64,000 bases of DNA from Staphylotrichum longicolle (lineage: Eukaryota > Ascomycota > Sordariomycetes > Sordariales > Chaetomiaceae). The first letter of the stretch is position 1. Each line of letters opens with the position of its first letter. Made by a program: the position numbers and the translations under genes. The notes under the pieces were generated by a model that was not told the DNA's origin, did not search any database, and worked only from the letters and a program-made list of their open reading frames with translations. This document shows, one piece after another, positions 11,453 to 23,785 of this stretch. The stretch is from contig JAHCVI010000004.1 of the NCBI GenBank assembly GCA_019096155.1, forward strand, positions 3,348,001 through 3,412,000, written 5' to 3'.

Positions 11453-14400
11453 CTAACCATAGATGTCACCCTTCGCTCCCTTCCCGCCAGCCTGGACAAC
11501 CAACACGCTGGCCTTCACACCGGCGGTAACCAACCCTTCAGCAACTGCACCAACAGTCCTCTTCAAATCCACATACCCACTGCTGCTGCTGCTGCCCGCA
11601 CCAGCACCGCCATCACCCGTCGAGACATCGCCAAATCTGACATTTCCCCTCCCCAACACAACCACATCGCCCGCATTCTTGGGCCGCTGGCCCACCGTCT
11701 TCTGCGCGAGCACCACAATCTCCGACAGGGCCGACGCGGGCGCCGAGATCTCGGCCTCGCTGAACACGACGCGTGCGGTGAGGTCCGCGGGGAGGGAAGC
11801 TTGCATCGTGGCAAAGAAGACAGCGTTTTCCTGCTCCCGCCTGTCCTCCGCGGTGGCAGTGGCCTTGGGGTCGGCCGTCTCGATGCTGTGCGAGGAGGCC
11901 GGGGGCACTTTAGAGTCGGTGTTCTGGTCCTGAGCAGGAGGAGGGACGGTGGGCCAGGTGATGCGCACGACCGAGGCGGTCACATTGTGGTTCTTGGCGA
12001 GTTGCAAGACAATGCGCAGAGCAATGCGGTCGTCAGCACCGCCGATGAAGGGGAGGAAGATGTGATGGGACTTGTCGGCGACTGGGAGGGCGGCGAGCTC
12101 GGCGCGGAAGCTGCGGATGGAGAGGGCGCTCCTGGTGCGGACTAGATCCGGCCGGTCGACGGGCTTGGTGATGCCGCCAAAGCCATTGTCGATGAAGATG
12201 CCCGCATTGCAGGTGCGGGAAGCCTTCTGCAAGGTTTGGCCAATGAATTCGAGGTGGAGGGTAGACCGGAAGCGCTCGCTGGCGCTCATGGCGACGGGGA
12301 GCGACAGGTCTTCAGACGCGCTGCCGTACTCGCCCCAAGGGATGAGGGCAAAATCTGAAGAAACCTCGGACGCGTGGGTCATGAGCGTTTCGGCGTAGGC
12401 GTCCGTGGGAACAACGGCGACGCGGCCTGACACGGCCACATCATTAAGCGAAGAGAAGGTTCGGAATGCGTTGACAACAGGGTCGTGCAGAGAGAAAAAG
12501 TCCTCGCCCTCAGTGAGGTGCATGACTGACGAGGTACGATCGGTGAGCTCGATGACGCGCAGGCCATGGACCTCAAGCGGCCTTCTCCTGATCTGAACTT
12601 CATTCTCTTTGGAGGAATCCCCGGCGGTATCCGGATGAGACGAGATGGGGGTGTTCTCTGGACTAAGCAAAGTGATGAACGTGAACAGACTCGGCAGACT
12701 GTCCAGGCGAAGATGGACCATGAGACGACGGATCTGTGACTCGGCCGCCTTTTGCTGAGATTCCTGGCTCGAGTCCGAATGGTCGATTGGGTTGCCATCC
12801 CAATCGATCTCACCCCTCCGCCACCTCTCAACCTTCTTTTGGTACCACGGAGGGTACAAGGCCTTGGTCAGCGGGGTCGTTGCAACAGTCGTAACCAAGG
12901 CCATGACGACAAACATGCTAAAGGTTGTGTCCGAGAGAATACCGGCTTGATGACCGATGTTCTACCTCTGTTAACCCGGAGCTGACCGTTGACGACTGAC
13001 CAAACTTACCAAGACAATCAGCTCGACCAGACCCTTGCAACTCATCAAGCAGCCAATGGTGAAGCTTTCGCGCCACAGGAGCTTGTTGGCACGAGCGGCC
13101 AGGGTCCCGCCAGCGATCTTGCCGACAAAGGCACACGCGATGATACCAATGACATACGCCCAGGTGATTCCGTCCTTCAGGAGACCCAGGTTCGTGTTTA
13201 GACCAGAAAGGGCGAAGTAGAGCGGTAGGAATAAGACCGAGATGAGATCCTCAATCTTTTCGGTCAGCTTGATGGCGAAACCGCCGTCGTGCGGGCAAAT
13301 TACGCCGACTAGGAAGGCGCCAAAGATGGGATGAACACCAATAATCCCTGTGGCGGTCAGTGACCCGAGCTGCAGCTTCAAACGGGGACGTACACATACC
13401 GGTAAACCAAGCGGAGGCCAACACCATGAGCATTGTCAAGGCGACCATGCCCTGGGTCGGGCCATTCTGTAGGCTACCGGTACGCCTCAGAATCCACATA
13501 AACGGAGGTCGGACGACAAAAACCAGCAACAGGGTCCAGCCGACACAGCAAAGCAGGGCCCAGAGGGCAGCCAGGCCGTTGCTGTTGTTGACCAAGGCAA
13601 CGCAGAGGGCAAGAAGAATCCAGCCCGTCACATCGTTACCGATACCGGCTGCTAGGGTAGTGACACCGACATTAGAGCGCAGGAGGTTCAGCTCGCTGAG
13701 AATGCGGCAGAGCACGGGGAAGGCGGTGATGGCGAGCGCGGTGCCGATGAAGAGGCCAAAGACGCCGAAGCTGATTGGGTTCTCGGACGCACCGACAAGG
13801 AACTGGTGGTAGATACCCCAGGCGATGGCGAAGCCGAGACCGAAGGGGATGATCATGCCAGCAAAACCAACGCTCACGGCCGCCTTCCAGTTCTGAGTGA
13901 ACAGACGAACATCGACCTATTGACAGTCAGGCCAAGGCCACAGGCCAACGGAAGCCGGGCCTCTCACCTCAAGGGCGATCAAAAAGAGGAAAATGAGCAG
14001 ACCCAAGTTGGCGACATTGTTGAAGACGGGCATAGACGCAGTAGGGAAGATGGCTACGGCCAGTCAGCAAGCAGGGCAAGTGCTCTCAACAGTGAGACGT
14101 ACTGTCTTTGAATCCCGGTATCCTCATCATCACCGTCGGCCCCAGCAGGATGCCGCCGATGACCTCGGCGATGACGCGGGGGCTGTTCAGCAGCCGGAGG
14201 GGATCTTGGGCAGAGAGTCAGCCAAACGCCAATTGCAGTCCAGGCTCACGCTACTCACAATGCAACAACTGGCAGAAGATGATGACGATGATGGCCTGTG
14301 GTGGCGTTCGGTGCTATTGTTAGCGCACTGGCCCGGAACACGGAAGCCCGCCCGGCCGGGGCCGGGTTACATTATCGGGCTGCGAAACGAAACATGCGGA

Positions 14401-14591
14401 TCCCGGCACCGCTCGACGGGGCCCGGGAGGCCACATCAAGTCGAACCCGGGAGCCGATTCGATGGATGACTTGCCTGGATGATAAACAGGCTAATCGGAT
14501 TTGACGGCGAGTAGGCAATCGGATTGACGCCCTCAAGGACGCCGGCCTGGGGAGGGGCCCCAGTGCCATTGGTCGAGCCGCCGCCGGCCAT
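11453..14591 (-). CDS. kha1: K+/H+ antiporter, CPA2 family (KHA1-like)
   Basis: Seven exons: 14591-14475, 14295-14259, 14204-14103, 14053-13968, 13916-13400, 13347-13010 and 12961-11453 give 901 residues, close to yeast Kha1 (873). Introns are short (48-54 bp) except the first (179 bp), which appears to use a GC donor (GCAAGT). The transport domain (about residues 30-470) has the CPA2 hallmarks: 'SPRVIAEVIGGILLGP', 'AGIGNDVTGWILLAL' with the paired Asn-Asp ion site, and 'GVHPIFGAFLVGVICP'. The C-terminal 430 residues are hydrophilic and probably regulatory, with Ser/Gly-rich patches near the end. It is expected to exchange K+ (or Na+) for H+ in an endomembrane or plasma membrane and set organelle pH. 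Family assignment firm; organelle is inferred from yeast. Confidence 0.93.
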
Positions 14592-16822
14592 TGAGTTTGG
14601 TCGGTCGCGTTGTGTTCGGTTGTCGATGCCGAGTTATCCGTCGTGGGGGGTGCAAAGAGCCGCGGAGAAATACCCGAGGGATCTGGGAAAGAAGCAGGCC
14701 AGGCCGCAGGGTCCGACCAGGACAGGGCAACCAAGGGCCGTTTAAGAAGGCTTGAGTCTCAAATCGATCGAGGCTCGTCCAAGCTTGGCGGCGCAGTCAG
14801 CGCAGAGCACGAGGATCAGAATTTGGGACTGTCAACACAGTCTGATGGCCTCAACTCCTGAACCAAAAGACAGACAACTGCCCGCGACAAACACAATTCA
14901 CTGGGACCGCGCTTTGAAGAGGCAGATGCGCCCGCTGTTGGGCGCATTTCACACGTGATAGCGTTGCTCGGGGGCGGACTGGGGGGGGGGCGCCAAAACA
15001 ACCAGGAAGCTTGGTCGCTTGGTATTCGTATTGGCGGTGTGGTTCCGAAAGGGATCCAGGCCGGCTCTGAGTGGCTCTGCGTGGCGGGATACATCATGAA
15101 ACCGCCAGGCGGGCGGCGCAGGCAGGCGGATGAGCAAGGGAGCAGGCTCGGCGGGCATCACTGGATGCCTGATGGCACTGGGTGGTGTGCTCGCTGCCCA
15201 CACATCCCGGCTTTCTTTGTCCAGCTGACCAGCGTTGGCCAGACGCGCCTTCCGCGTTCCAGGTCGTTTCCGGGCGGGTTTGCGCACATTCAGATCCTGA
15301 TCCATTTTCGTCTTGGCTGCTGGGCACCCAAGATCCGTTTGAGAGAAGGAGCACCTATCCATGTGAACCATGGCACCTGCCCTTCCCCATGGCTTGGCGG
15401 GGATGGAATCTTCAAGTGGTTGGCAAGTGCTGGGTTCCAGGTTTGTGCAGCCAACCATCCAAGCCACCTTTCCAGGTCCCATTCTTATCTCCGCCCTGCA
15501 AACGGGGTTTTAACCCCACGCGCCAAGGGCCTGGACTGCCCCTCGGCAGTGGCCTGACGGCTTGCCTGAAAGCGGCTCTCCCATCAACTGCATTTGTATG
15601 TGAATTGCTGACCGCAGTATCGCAGTTGCACAACATCATGACAACAGATACGCAGTGTTATCAGAGTGCGGTATATCTTCCAACTGCGATTGCGGGTTGG
15701 GTTCGCAGAACTTCATGAATTTGGCTCCCTCGCGGCATCCTTGTGCATCAGAGAGAAAGAAGGGGTCTGTGGTCTGACCCTAACCCTCCATTTCCTTTTA
15801 AATTCGCCGAGTCCAGGCCCTCAGCCACTGACGCAACACTAAAGTAGTGCATCTCCACAGTCAACACCAAGGATCGATCACGACATCTTCGATCTGGCGT
15901 CCGCCCATCGAGGCAGAGCCCGCGATGCCCATGCATTTCATGTTACTCTTTCGGATTTATTTACCGGAAAATCCCCGTCACGCTCATGATTCAATGAAGT
16001 ATTACCTCACTGATGAATTCCCAGCCATTTGAGCACATCCTTCTCGCCGCCGAGACAAAACTGCTAATCCGAAGCTCGCTATGCCCAAATTATCTCAAAC
16101 GGCCCTGCCCCGGCCAAGTGAAGCCCAGCTTCCTTCAACTGTCAAGAAGGGAGCAGGGCCCAGGTGCCGCACGGCGCAGCACATCTCCCGGTTTCTGCTT
16201 GTTGACCCGCCGCCCGGCCAAAACTTCTCAGCTCAGCAAACTGCGTTGGGTCCGTGCCGCTCCCCTGAGGTAACGAAACGGCAGATGGGCTTCTAGAAGT
16301 CCGGACACTCCCTCTTCTGGATCTTTCCGATCACGGCAAACGATGGGAAATAGGCGGGCTGCCTTCGGGCCGGCTGGCTCCCTTCGACGGCCCCGTCCTC
16401 CAAGTTGGCCCGTCAAAGGACTCGGGTCGGTGAAGTGAAACCCACTGTTTTGCCGGCTTCTGCTCTCATACTGGCTCATAACCGCGAATCTGAAGCGGCC
16501 GCTGGTCCCGGTCAAGTGGCTTTGGAATCAAGCCTCATCTCAAGCGCAAGGCGTGGAAAACACTGAGGTGAAGTGGGTGACCATGGCTGCCCGGGCTGGT
16601 TTAAGGCTGGGCTTGGCCCATCTACTTTTGAGAGACCTCATGTTTATCTCTGTCTCTCCAGTGACAAGTTTCTCTTTGGAACGATCGTCGCGTCTTTTAG
16701 TCGAGGTTGATCACGCTGTCTCCTATTCCCCTGTGATCGACGGACGCTTGATGTCTCTATTCACTCGTCTGGATTCCGACCCTTAACACAAACTTCCTTT
16801 CCTTCTCCCACGTATCTGCAAG
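14592..16822. other. Divergent intergenic region
   Basis: 2.2 kb between the starts of the antiporter (-) and the GPI-type gene (+). A ten-base G run lies at 14981-14990. Frames here are short and lack conserved features or intron signals, so I call no gene. Confidence 0.6.
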
Positions 16823-19360
16823 ATGCGTGTCCTTTCTCTCTTGCCGTTCTCATTGGCGGCTCTCCTCGTCTCCTTGCTTCTTTCTGGCAATGTTGATGCA
16901 CACAAAACCTTCTGGAGCAAGAAGACATTGCTCCTCTCTCGCTCGGGTTCGGAGTCTGGCTCGGGGAGCAAGTACAGCGCCGCCAGCAACCTGATGATGA
17001 AGATGGGCGCGTCCAGCATCGATACGCCTGGGGCCCAATGTAGTTGGGATGGTATGTCAATCATTAGAAGCAGCCAAGCGGGCGAATACTTACAGAGCAT
17101 TAGACCTCGCCTCGGAACCCATCATCATCTTCCCTCAAGCAGAAAAGAACCGGACTTACATTGCCATGGGCATGCAGCTCTCCGTCAACCTCACCTCACT
17201 TGACCCGCTGGCCATCTTGGCATCATCCAAACTATACGTCTCCTATGTTCAGTCAAACCTGCGTGTGAGATCAGGGGATACCCCGATACTGGTCTCTGGC
17301 ATCAACCCTTTGGTGCCGTTCAAGATGTCAGGGCAAAGCAGCAACCAGCCGCAGCTGCTGGTCACACTTCTTTTCGTGCAGCCACACCCCCTGATCATTG
17401 ACGACAAGTTCTTGCAGGCATTCGCCGGCATGGAGCAAGACTCCTCCAAGCGCCAGAACTTTGCCATTGACGACTTTTGCGAGAGCGCCGCAATCACCAC
17501 GCTTCAGGCAACCACATGGGTGGTGGTCAACGGCACCTCTGGCAACGGTGACGACGGAAGTACCAGCGGGGGAGACGGGACGGCAGGAGGAGCCGGCGGT
17601 AGCGCCAGCCCGCGCGTCACCACCATCCTTACGACCGACGCCAACGGCCAGCCGATAGCCATCACATCTACGCTCGCGGGCGACTCAAGCTCCGGCGGAA
17701 GCGGCAGCGGCAGCGACAGCGGCAGCGGCGGTGCTGGGGTTGTAACAACCATAACGACTACCGACTCCTTTGGCAACCTAACCCTCTTTACCTCGACCCT
17801 CCCACCCGCGGCTGGAGCTGGAGCCGGCTCCGTAACCCTCATCACCACCACCGACGCCGCCGGCGCGCCCACAGTCATCACCTCTTCCGTCCCCGCCAAC
17901 AACACCCCCAACCCCAAGCCCAACGGCAACTCCAACAACAACAACAATAACAATAACAACAATGGAAACCCCAACAACAACAACAATCCCTCCCTGACGA
18001 CAATCACCACAACCGACGCCCTCGGCGCCCCCCTCCTCCTCACCTCCACCCTCTCCCCCGCCGCCACGCCAGTCCCCACAGTCATAACCACAACCGACGC
18101 CCTCGGCAACCCCATCGCCCTGACCACCACCCTCGCGCCGGGCGTCCTCCCGCCGCCCGGCGTAGCCGGCGGCACTGGCACCGGTGCTGGTGGCACAGGA
18201 GGCGGCGGGCGCGGCAGCAAGCCGGTCAAGACGGTCGTCGAGGAAGTGACGGTGACGATCTCGGACGATGGGGCGGCGGGCGGGGTGTTCACGTCGACGC
18301 TCACGTTCGTTTCGACGATCATGGTGCCTGGGTCGGCGTCGTGCGATGGTGGTGGTGGTGGTGGTGGTGGTGGTGGTGGGGGCGCGGGGTGGGAAGACGG
18401 TCACGGCGACGGTGACGGTGGATGGGGCCGGGGGTGCCGGTGGGCACGACGCTGCCTAGTGAAGGTGAGGGGAGTGGAGCGGGGTCTTCTGGGGGCGGTG
18501 TTGGTGGTGGGAGGGGAATGGGACGGCGACGGCTACACCGGGCGTTGGAGGGGGTTGTTGGTGGGGTGGAAGAGGAATGGGACGGCGGCGGGTACCGCTA
18601 CGCCCAGTCCGGGAGTTGAGGGCGGGGTTGGAGGAGGGAGTGGAGCGGCGAGTACGGGGGCGGTCGGGGGCGGTGGTGCCGGAGGGGGAGAATGGCACGC
18701 CGACTGGCGTGGCGCAGGGCAGACCCCGACTCCGGGTCTTGGGGGCTCGCAGGGTGGTGGTGCTAATGGCGGTGGAGCGGGTGGTGACGGACGGAATGGG
18801 ACGGCGACTGGCAGTGGGGTTGGAGGTGCCGCGAGCCAGACGCCCGGTGCAGGGGTGACGGGTCGAATGGAGGGAATGGTGGAGGGGGTGGCTGCTCTGG
18901 GAACAGAACTGGTGGAGGTGCTGGCGGCGGTTGCGGGAGCGGCGGGTCCGGAGGTGGAAGTGCAGGCACGCCGGCCCCGACGCCGAGCAAAGCCCCGTGC
19001 AAGGTCTGCGCCAGTCTACTCACGCCGGGTACCCCGACGCCCACCCCGAAACCGAGCAAAGCGCCTTGCAACATCTGCGCAAGTCTACACTCATCCGGCC
19101 TGGTCACGTCCACACCGGCTACCCCTACCGCCCCTCGCGAGACTCTCACCAAGCTCACCGTTGTCTATCCCATCCCGTCATGCCCATGCAAAAACGGGAC
19201 GAGGACCGGCTCTGCGGGACTCGGGACGGGTACTGGGAAGCTGCCAGGGCCGACATCTCCACCCATTGTCGTCGCCGGAGCGATCAAGGACGCGCCGCCG
19301 GGGTTGGTCACAGCGCTGCTTCTTGGCGGTGTTGCGTTTGTTTTCTTTGTTTTCCTGTGA
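16823..19360 (+). CDS. Repeat-rich GPI-anchored-type cell wall protein, frame-broken
   Basis: Exon 1 (16823-17051) encodes a signal peptide (about 26 residues, ending 'GNVDA'); a 46-bp intron leads to 17098. An N-terminal domain of about 130 residues is followed by five imperfect repeats around 'TTITTTDALGxP' (17610-18160), an Asn-rich tract and Gly-rich linkers. After the (GGT)n run at 18348 the original frame loses its character. Plausible coding (NGTATATPGVGGG-like segments) then jumps among all three frames until, from about 18860, a third frame gives two 'PSKAPC..CASL' units and a hydrophobic C-terminus 'GLVTALLLGGVAFVFFVFL' ending at TGA 19358-19360, typical of a GPI-attachment signal. 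I read this as one gene with several indels in a G-rich repeat region, probably sequence errors. A long intron over the bad region is the alternative. Confidence 0.6.
17933..17987 (+). repeat. Asn-coding AAC/AAT microsatellite
   Basis: A run of AAC/AAT codons inside the GPI-type gene encodes two poly-asparagine blocks separated by Gly-Asn-Pro. Confidence 0.95.
18348..18378 (+). repeat. (GGT)n repeat where the reading frame is lost
   Basis: About ten GGT units in the GPI-type gene. Upstream sequence is coherent in one frame; downstream 'GGKTVTATVTV' is in another, so the repeat is the first likely indel point. Confidence 0.9.
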
Positions 19361-20205
19361 TAGACAAAAGAGGGTAATGGCACACAGATGGATATCCTGA
19401 AACGGCGCGGCCAAGAGCAGGAAGAGGGCGGCGTTTCAAAAGGAGGCTTGGCTTTGTTTGTTGTTAGTTTCTGCTTCTTTAGCCCGGCGCAGCGTTGGTT
19501 GCAGCATGGGTTTTCTGGGGTTTCTGGGGTTTCTGGGAATCTTTGTTGTTGTGGTGTTTAAACTGAGAAATGTACAGATCGTATCTTGAATAGATTCCCA
19601 CTGAGCTCCTTGCATTTGTTTGGTGAGGTGGTTTCCTCCTGCCTTGTGTTCATTGTGGAGGAGGGGATTCTGCAGCGTGGATCGAGCTGCAGCCTGATTT
19701 GTGGGGCCAGTCCCGCATCGGGGTACATTTCTTGGCAGCGAGGGCAGCTGCTGGGGTTCACGGGGCTGAACGGAAACCGAGCTCTCACCCCACAGATGGC
19801 CCGTGCGCCTCCGCCGAAAACCGCCATTCACCACCTTCGGCTGGCGGCTTTGGGCTTTGTCTTGACTTCCTTCCCAGACATTTGTCGCTGCGCACTACAC
19901 ACCTCCCCCACCCCGACATCCCCGTTGACGCCGACAACACACAACACCAAGCGGCCAATAACCCGCCTGTTAGACTAAACCGACCCAAACATCCGTACTT
20001 CCGCTCATGACGCGCAGCCCCCGACTGCCGCATTGTCTCTTTTTCCAACGACAGATAACCACCGCCAACCAGTGACAACCCACTCCGAGTGCGCCCAACT
20101 TTGTCGCTCCGTCACTCCGTTATCTCTCCACCGCACCAGTCTTCCGACCACCACGCGCACCCTCATTTGACCAACCGACCGACGACAGGCCCCTCCGCAG
20201 CCAAG
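19361..20205. other. Intergenic with a short GGGGTTTCT repeat
   Basis: 845 bp containing the 3' side of the GPI-type gene and the promoter/5' UTR of the Rcd1 gene. At 19508-19538 a TTTCTGGGG unit is repeated about three and a half times. No gene seen. Confidence 0.65.
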
Positions 20206-21450
20206 ATGATGCCTGGTCCACACGTCTACGGACACCACCAGTACCCCCAGGCCGACTCGGCCTGGATGCACCAGCAGACGTCGCACCAGCACCACGCCCA
20301 AGCTGCGGCCGCCGCTGCCAACGTTGCCCAGCAGCAGCACTACAACCGCATCGCCAGCGCCCACAACACCGTCGGCGCCCTGGCCCAGGCCCATGCCCAA
20401 GACAATGCCCTCGAGTCGTCCGTGTCCGAGGACAACCGCCGGACCCTGCAGTACATCGCCGACCTGCTGAATGAGAACACGCGCGAGGGCGCCCTGCTGG
20501 AGCTGAGCAAGAAGCGCGAGCAGGTGCCCGAGCTCGCCCTGATCCTGTGGCACTCGTTCGGTACGACCTGCCCTGCCCCTTGCGCTTGCCATCTCGCACG
20601 ACATGTTTGCGCTAACCTGGTGATGCAGGCGTCATGACCTCGCTGCTGCAGGAGATCATCAGTGTCTACAACCTCCTGAGCCCGTCGCAGCTTACCGCGG
20701 CTGCCTCTAACAGAGTCTGCAATGCGCTGGCCCTCCTCCAATGCGTCGCATCCCACAACGAGACGCGCACGCTCTTTTTGACCGGTAAGGCGCTGTGCTG
20801 GTTTTGACGCTCGGCTTTGCTGACTGGCCTGGCAGCCCACATCCCCCTCTATCTATACCCCTTCCTCAACACGACATCCAAGTCGCGGCCGTTCGAGTAC
20901 CTCCGTCTGACATCTCTCGGGGTGATCGGCGCCCTGGTCAAGAACGACTCGTCTGAGGTCATCAACTTCCTCCTCACCACCGAGATCATCCCACTGTGCC
21001 TGCGCATCATGGAGACAGGCTCCGAGCTCAGCAAGACGGTTGCCATCTTCATTGTCCAGAAGATCCTGCTTGACGACAACGGCCTCAACTACATCTGTGC
21101 GACTTATGAGCGCTTCTATGCTGTGGGCACCGTTCTCAGCAACATGGTGGCCCAGCTGGTGGAGCAGCAGACCGCCAGGCTGTTGAAGCACGTTGTTAGG
21201 TGCTTCTTGAGGTGAGTCCCGTCCGTCTCGTGTTTTGCGGCCATTGTGCCTAACCACCACGGCCCGCAGACTCAGCGACAACGCCCGAGCGCGCGAGGCC
21301 CTCCGGCAGTGCCTCCCCCAGCCGCTTCGCGACCAGACCTTCTCGGCAGTTCTCCGCGACGACGCGGCAACCAAGCGCTGCCTCGCCCAGCTGCTGATCA
21401 ACCTGTCGGAGAACGCCATCGAGCCCACCGTCAGCCAACTTGGGCTTTAG
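20206..21450 (+). CDS. rcd1: CCR4-NOT complex subunit Rcd1/Caf40 (CNOT9)
   Basis: Four exons (20206-20560, 20629-20784, 20836-21211, 21270-21450) encode 355 residues. An N-terminal His/Gln/Ala-rich extension of about 80 residues precedes the armadillo-type Rcd1 domain, which is highly conserved: 'LLNENTREGALLELSKKRE', 'LALILWHSFG', 'EYLRLTSLGVIGALVK', 'ATYERFYAVG'. The protein is a non-catalytic scaffold of CCR4-NOT, linking it to RNA-binding proteins and GW-repeat proteins for mRNA deadenylation and repression. All splice junctions keep frame, and the start has a good context (CAAGATGATG). Confidence 0.96.
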
Positions 21451-23785
21451 GACAACAGCCCGGCAACGCAGCGGTCATGGCTCGACATTCCTAACGGCCC
21501 AGCGGCCGACACAGCTGAGCCAATATCGTTATTCAGACAGACGTCCCTCCTGGTGGGAAATGCATCACTTGGCGCGACGGCGCTTCTCGCGGGGTAGTGT
21601 GAGCTATGACAGCGACTGGCCACGATACACACTCTAATTTTGGAGGCCGGAAAACGGGTTCATATGCGCGGGATGGAAAAGGAAGGGAGAGAGGTACGGG
21701 GGAACCAAAAAAGGGCCTTTTGATCATGTTTTATGAAGGAAGAAGGAAATATCCACATTGCAAGCGGGAGGGGACGGCGTTACCGGGGGGGCGTTTTTCC
21801 CTTCAAAAACTTATTTCATCTTTGCTGCGACATATTACCTACCTACCTTACCCCTTATTCTCTTCTTCTTCTTCTCCTATTTCTCCTCCCATCTTTGACT
21901 TGGGGCGGGTTCACTTGGTGTTCTGAGAGGTGGGAGAGGGTTTCTACACGGAGGGCATTGGCTTTGCATAGCAAAAGGATGGGTCGGTTGTCTTTTCTCT
22001 CTTCTTCGGTCTGGTATGTGGTGGGACTCGTCGTTGGAATGGAACTCAAGGTGAGGGGAGGGGAGTGTTTTGCTTCTCTCCCTTGTTCTTCGTTTGTTTC
22101 GGTGGCGAGGTGGAGGCGGCGGCTGGGTTGTTGTACGATGTAGGCATACTTATAGCATGTATGGTAGACTTGGGGCAGCGAAGGTAGTGAATAGGAGTGA
22201 GATACCCGTAGGCGTGAGCGTTGAGTTGGCGCTGGCTCTCATTGCGTTCTTGAAATGTCAGGTTGAGCTCAACTTTGTGCTTGTACAGTACTTGTGGGTA
22301 AGAGATATAGAACTGGAGCATGACGGAAACATCGGTTAGAAGAATGAGAACATCAAAGGCAGACAGGAGAACGAGATGTCAAGGTGTCTCGGTCTGTCAC
22401 TCCAATGTTGCAGAACATGCTGTTGCTCGCAGATCCAGGCACGTTTGCTCCTCTGGAAGAGCAGCTTTGGGAGCACAAACCGGATGAGATGGGTGAGGAG
22501 GTGGACGAGGTCTTACGACTGTAGCGATGGATTTTGGAGTGTGATGCCTCCAATCGTCCCTCGGCAGAGGCGATTTGGGGCATCCTTGGTTTAATTCGAA
22601 GAGAGTCCAGAGACATTGAGTGCTCAGAGGCAACAACCATGTCGGGTATTTGGAAGGAGGAAAGGTGGGGAAGGTCCCACCGTGACAGGCAGGAAAGAGG
22701 CCTTAAGCTAAGATCGGGTCGGGTTCGGGTCATGCCCCTCGCTTTCGCTTGTCTTAACCCTGCAAGCGAGCGATCTCAACTCCTTCTGTGTAATTCCTGC
22801 ACTGATCATCGCTTTTCCTATCAACAAACTCGCCCATCCTGTCCTGGAAATGCATCGCCCTGCGAGATGAGCCCACCCCTGAACCATCAAATTCCCCGCA
22901 CCCAAACAGCACCTGCACACGGGCATGAAGCAAGATCAGGGTAGGATCAGGGCATCCAATGGGCGGACTGCGTGACCCCCCATCTCTGCCGTACGTCATT
23001 TCAGCTGCCGACCATAACCCCAGTGTGTTGTTCTCCTGGTTCGGTGACGAGGACCATCGCAATTCCAAGACACGGTCCTCCCAGATCCAATGGGCGCCCT
23101 CTGCTGCCATGTCTCGCCACAATGCGAGATTCAACCAGAAACACGCAGGACTCTCAAGCCACCAACTGTCAAACAAGCTGAACCACTGGAAATATGATTG
23201 GCCTGATCGGCATACGGCCAGGGGATTGCGGCGGGCGGCCTGGGCCGGTGGCGGCCACTCCAACTGGATGGCACACCCCCGGAGCAGCCCTCGGGAAGAA
23301 GCTTAGCGTGGAAGTGCCGACCTCGACTGGGACAGCGTTGCATGCCTTGGATGGCTCCAAAAACCTGCCCACGCGAACTTGCAAGGTATCAGTTGCCCAT
23401 TCAGGGTTGGCAAGCCAGCCGGCTTTGCCTTGGGCCAGTGTGACCTTGCTCAGGTGGACGCCGAGGGTTGCATGCAGGCCATCATAAGGGGAAGGCCTCC
23501 CCGATCATCACCACATCTCTTGCCCGTTTCGATGTCGCTTCCCACCTCAAGGTGCCTGCCAGTGCTTGGCTTCCCCGCCGCTTCGACGATTCCACCGCTG
23601 CAGACTCGCGCTTGCGGGGAATCCCTGCCCCGATCTCAACGCCAACTCGCCGAGGGATCACAAGCGGCTCTTGACGGGGCGAAGAGGGCTGTTAGCCCGT
23701 GGACGTATAAGTAACTCCCGGTTCGAGACCAGCCCAGAACCACCACGCACTCCCGTGTCTCACCCTGGAGGGACCCAAGACCGCG
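21451..23785. other. Intergenic region
   Basis: 2.3 kb between Rcd1 and ceramidase, including pyrimidine-rich stretches (about 21840-21895). TATAAG at 23706-23711 lies about 75 bp before the ceramidase ATG and could be its TATA element. No coding region recognised. Confidence 0.55.

Noticed and set aside
14440..14470. GGGTTCGACTT (minus strand), possible tRNA B box
   Set aside because: Lies inside the antiporter's first intron; no cloverleaf forms with the surrounding sequence.
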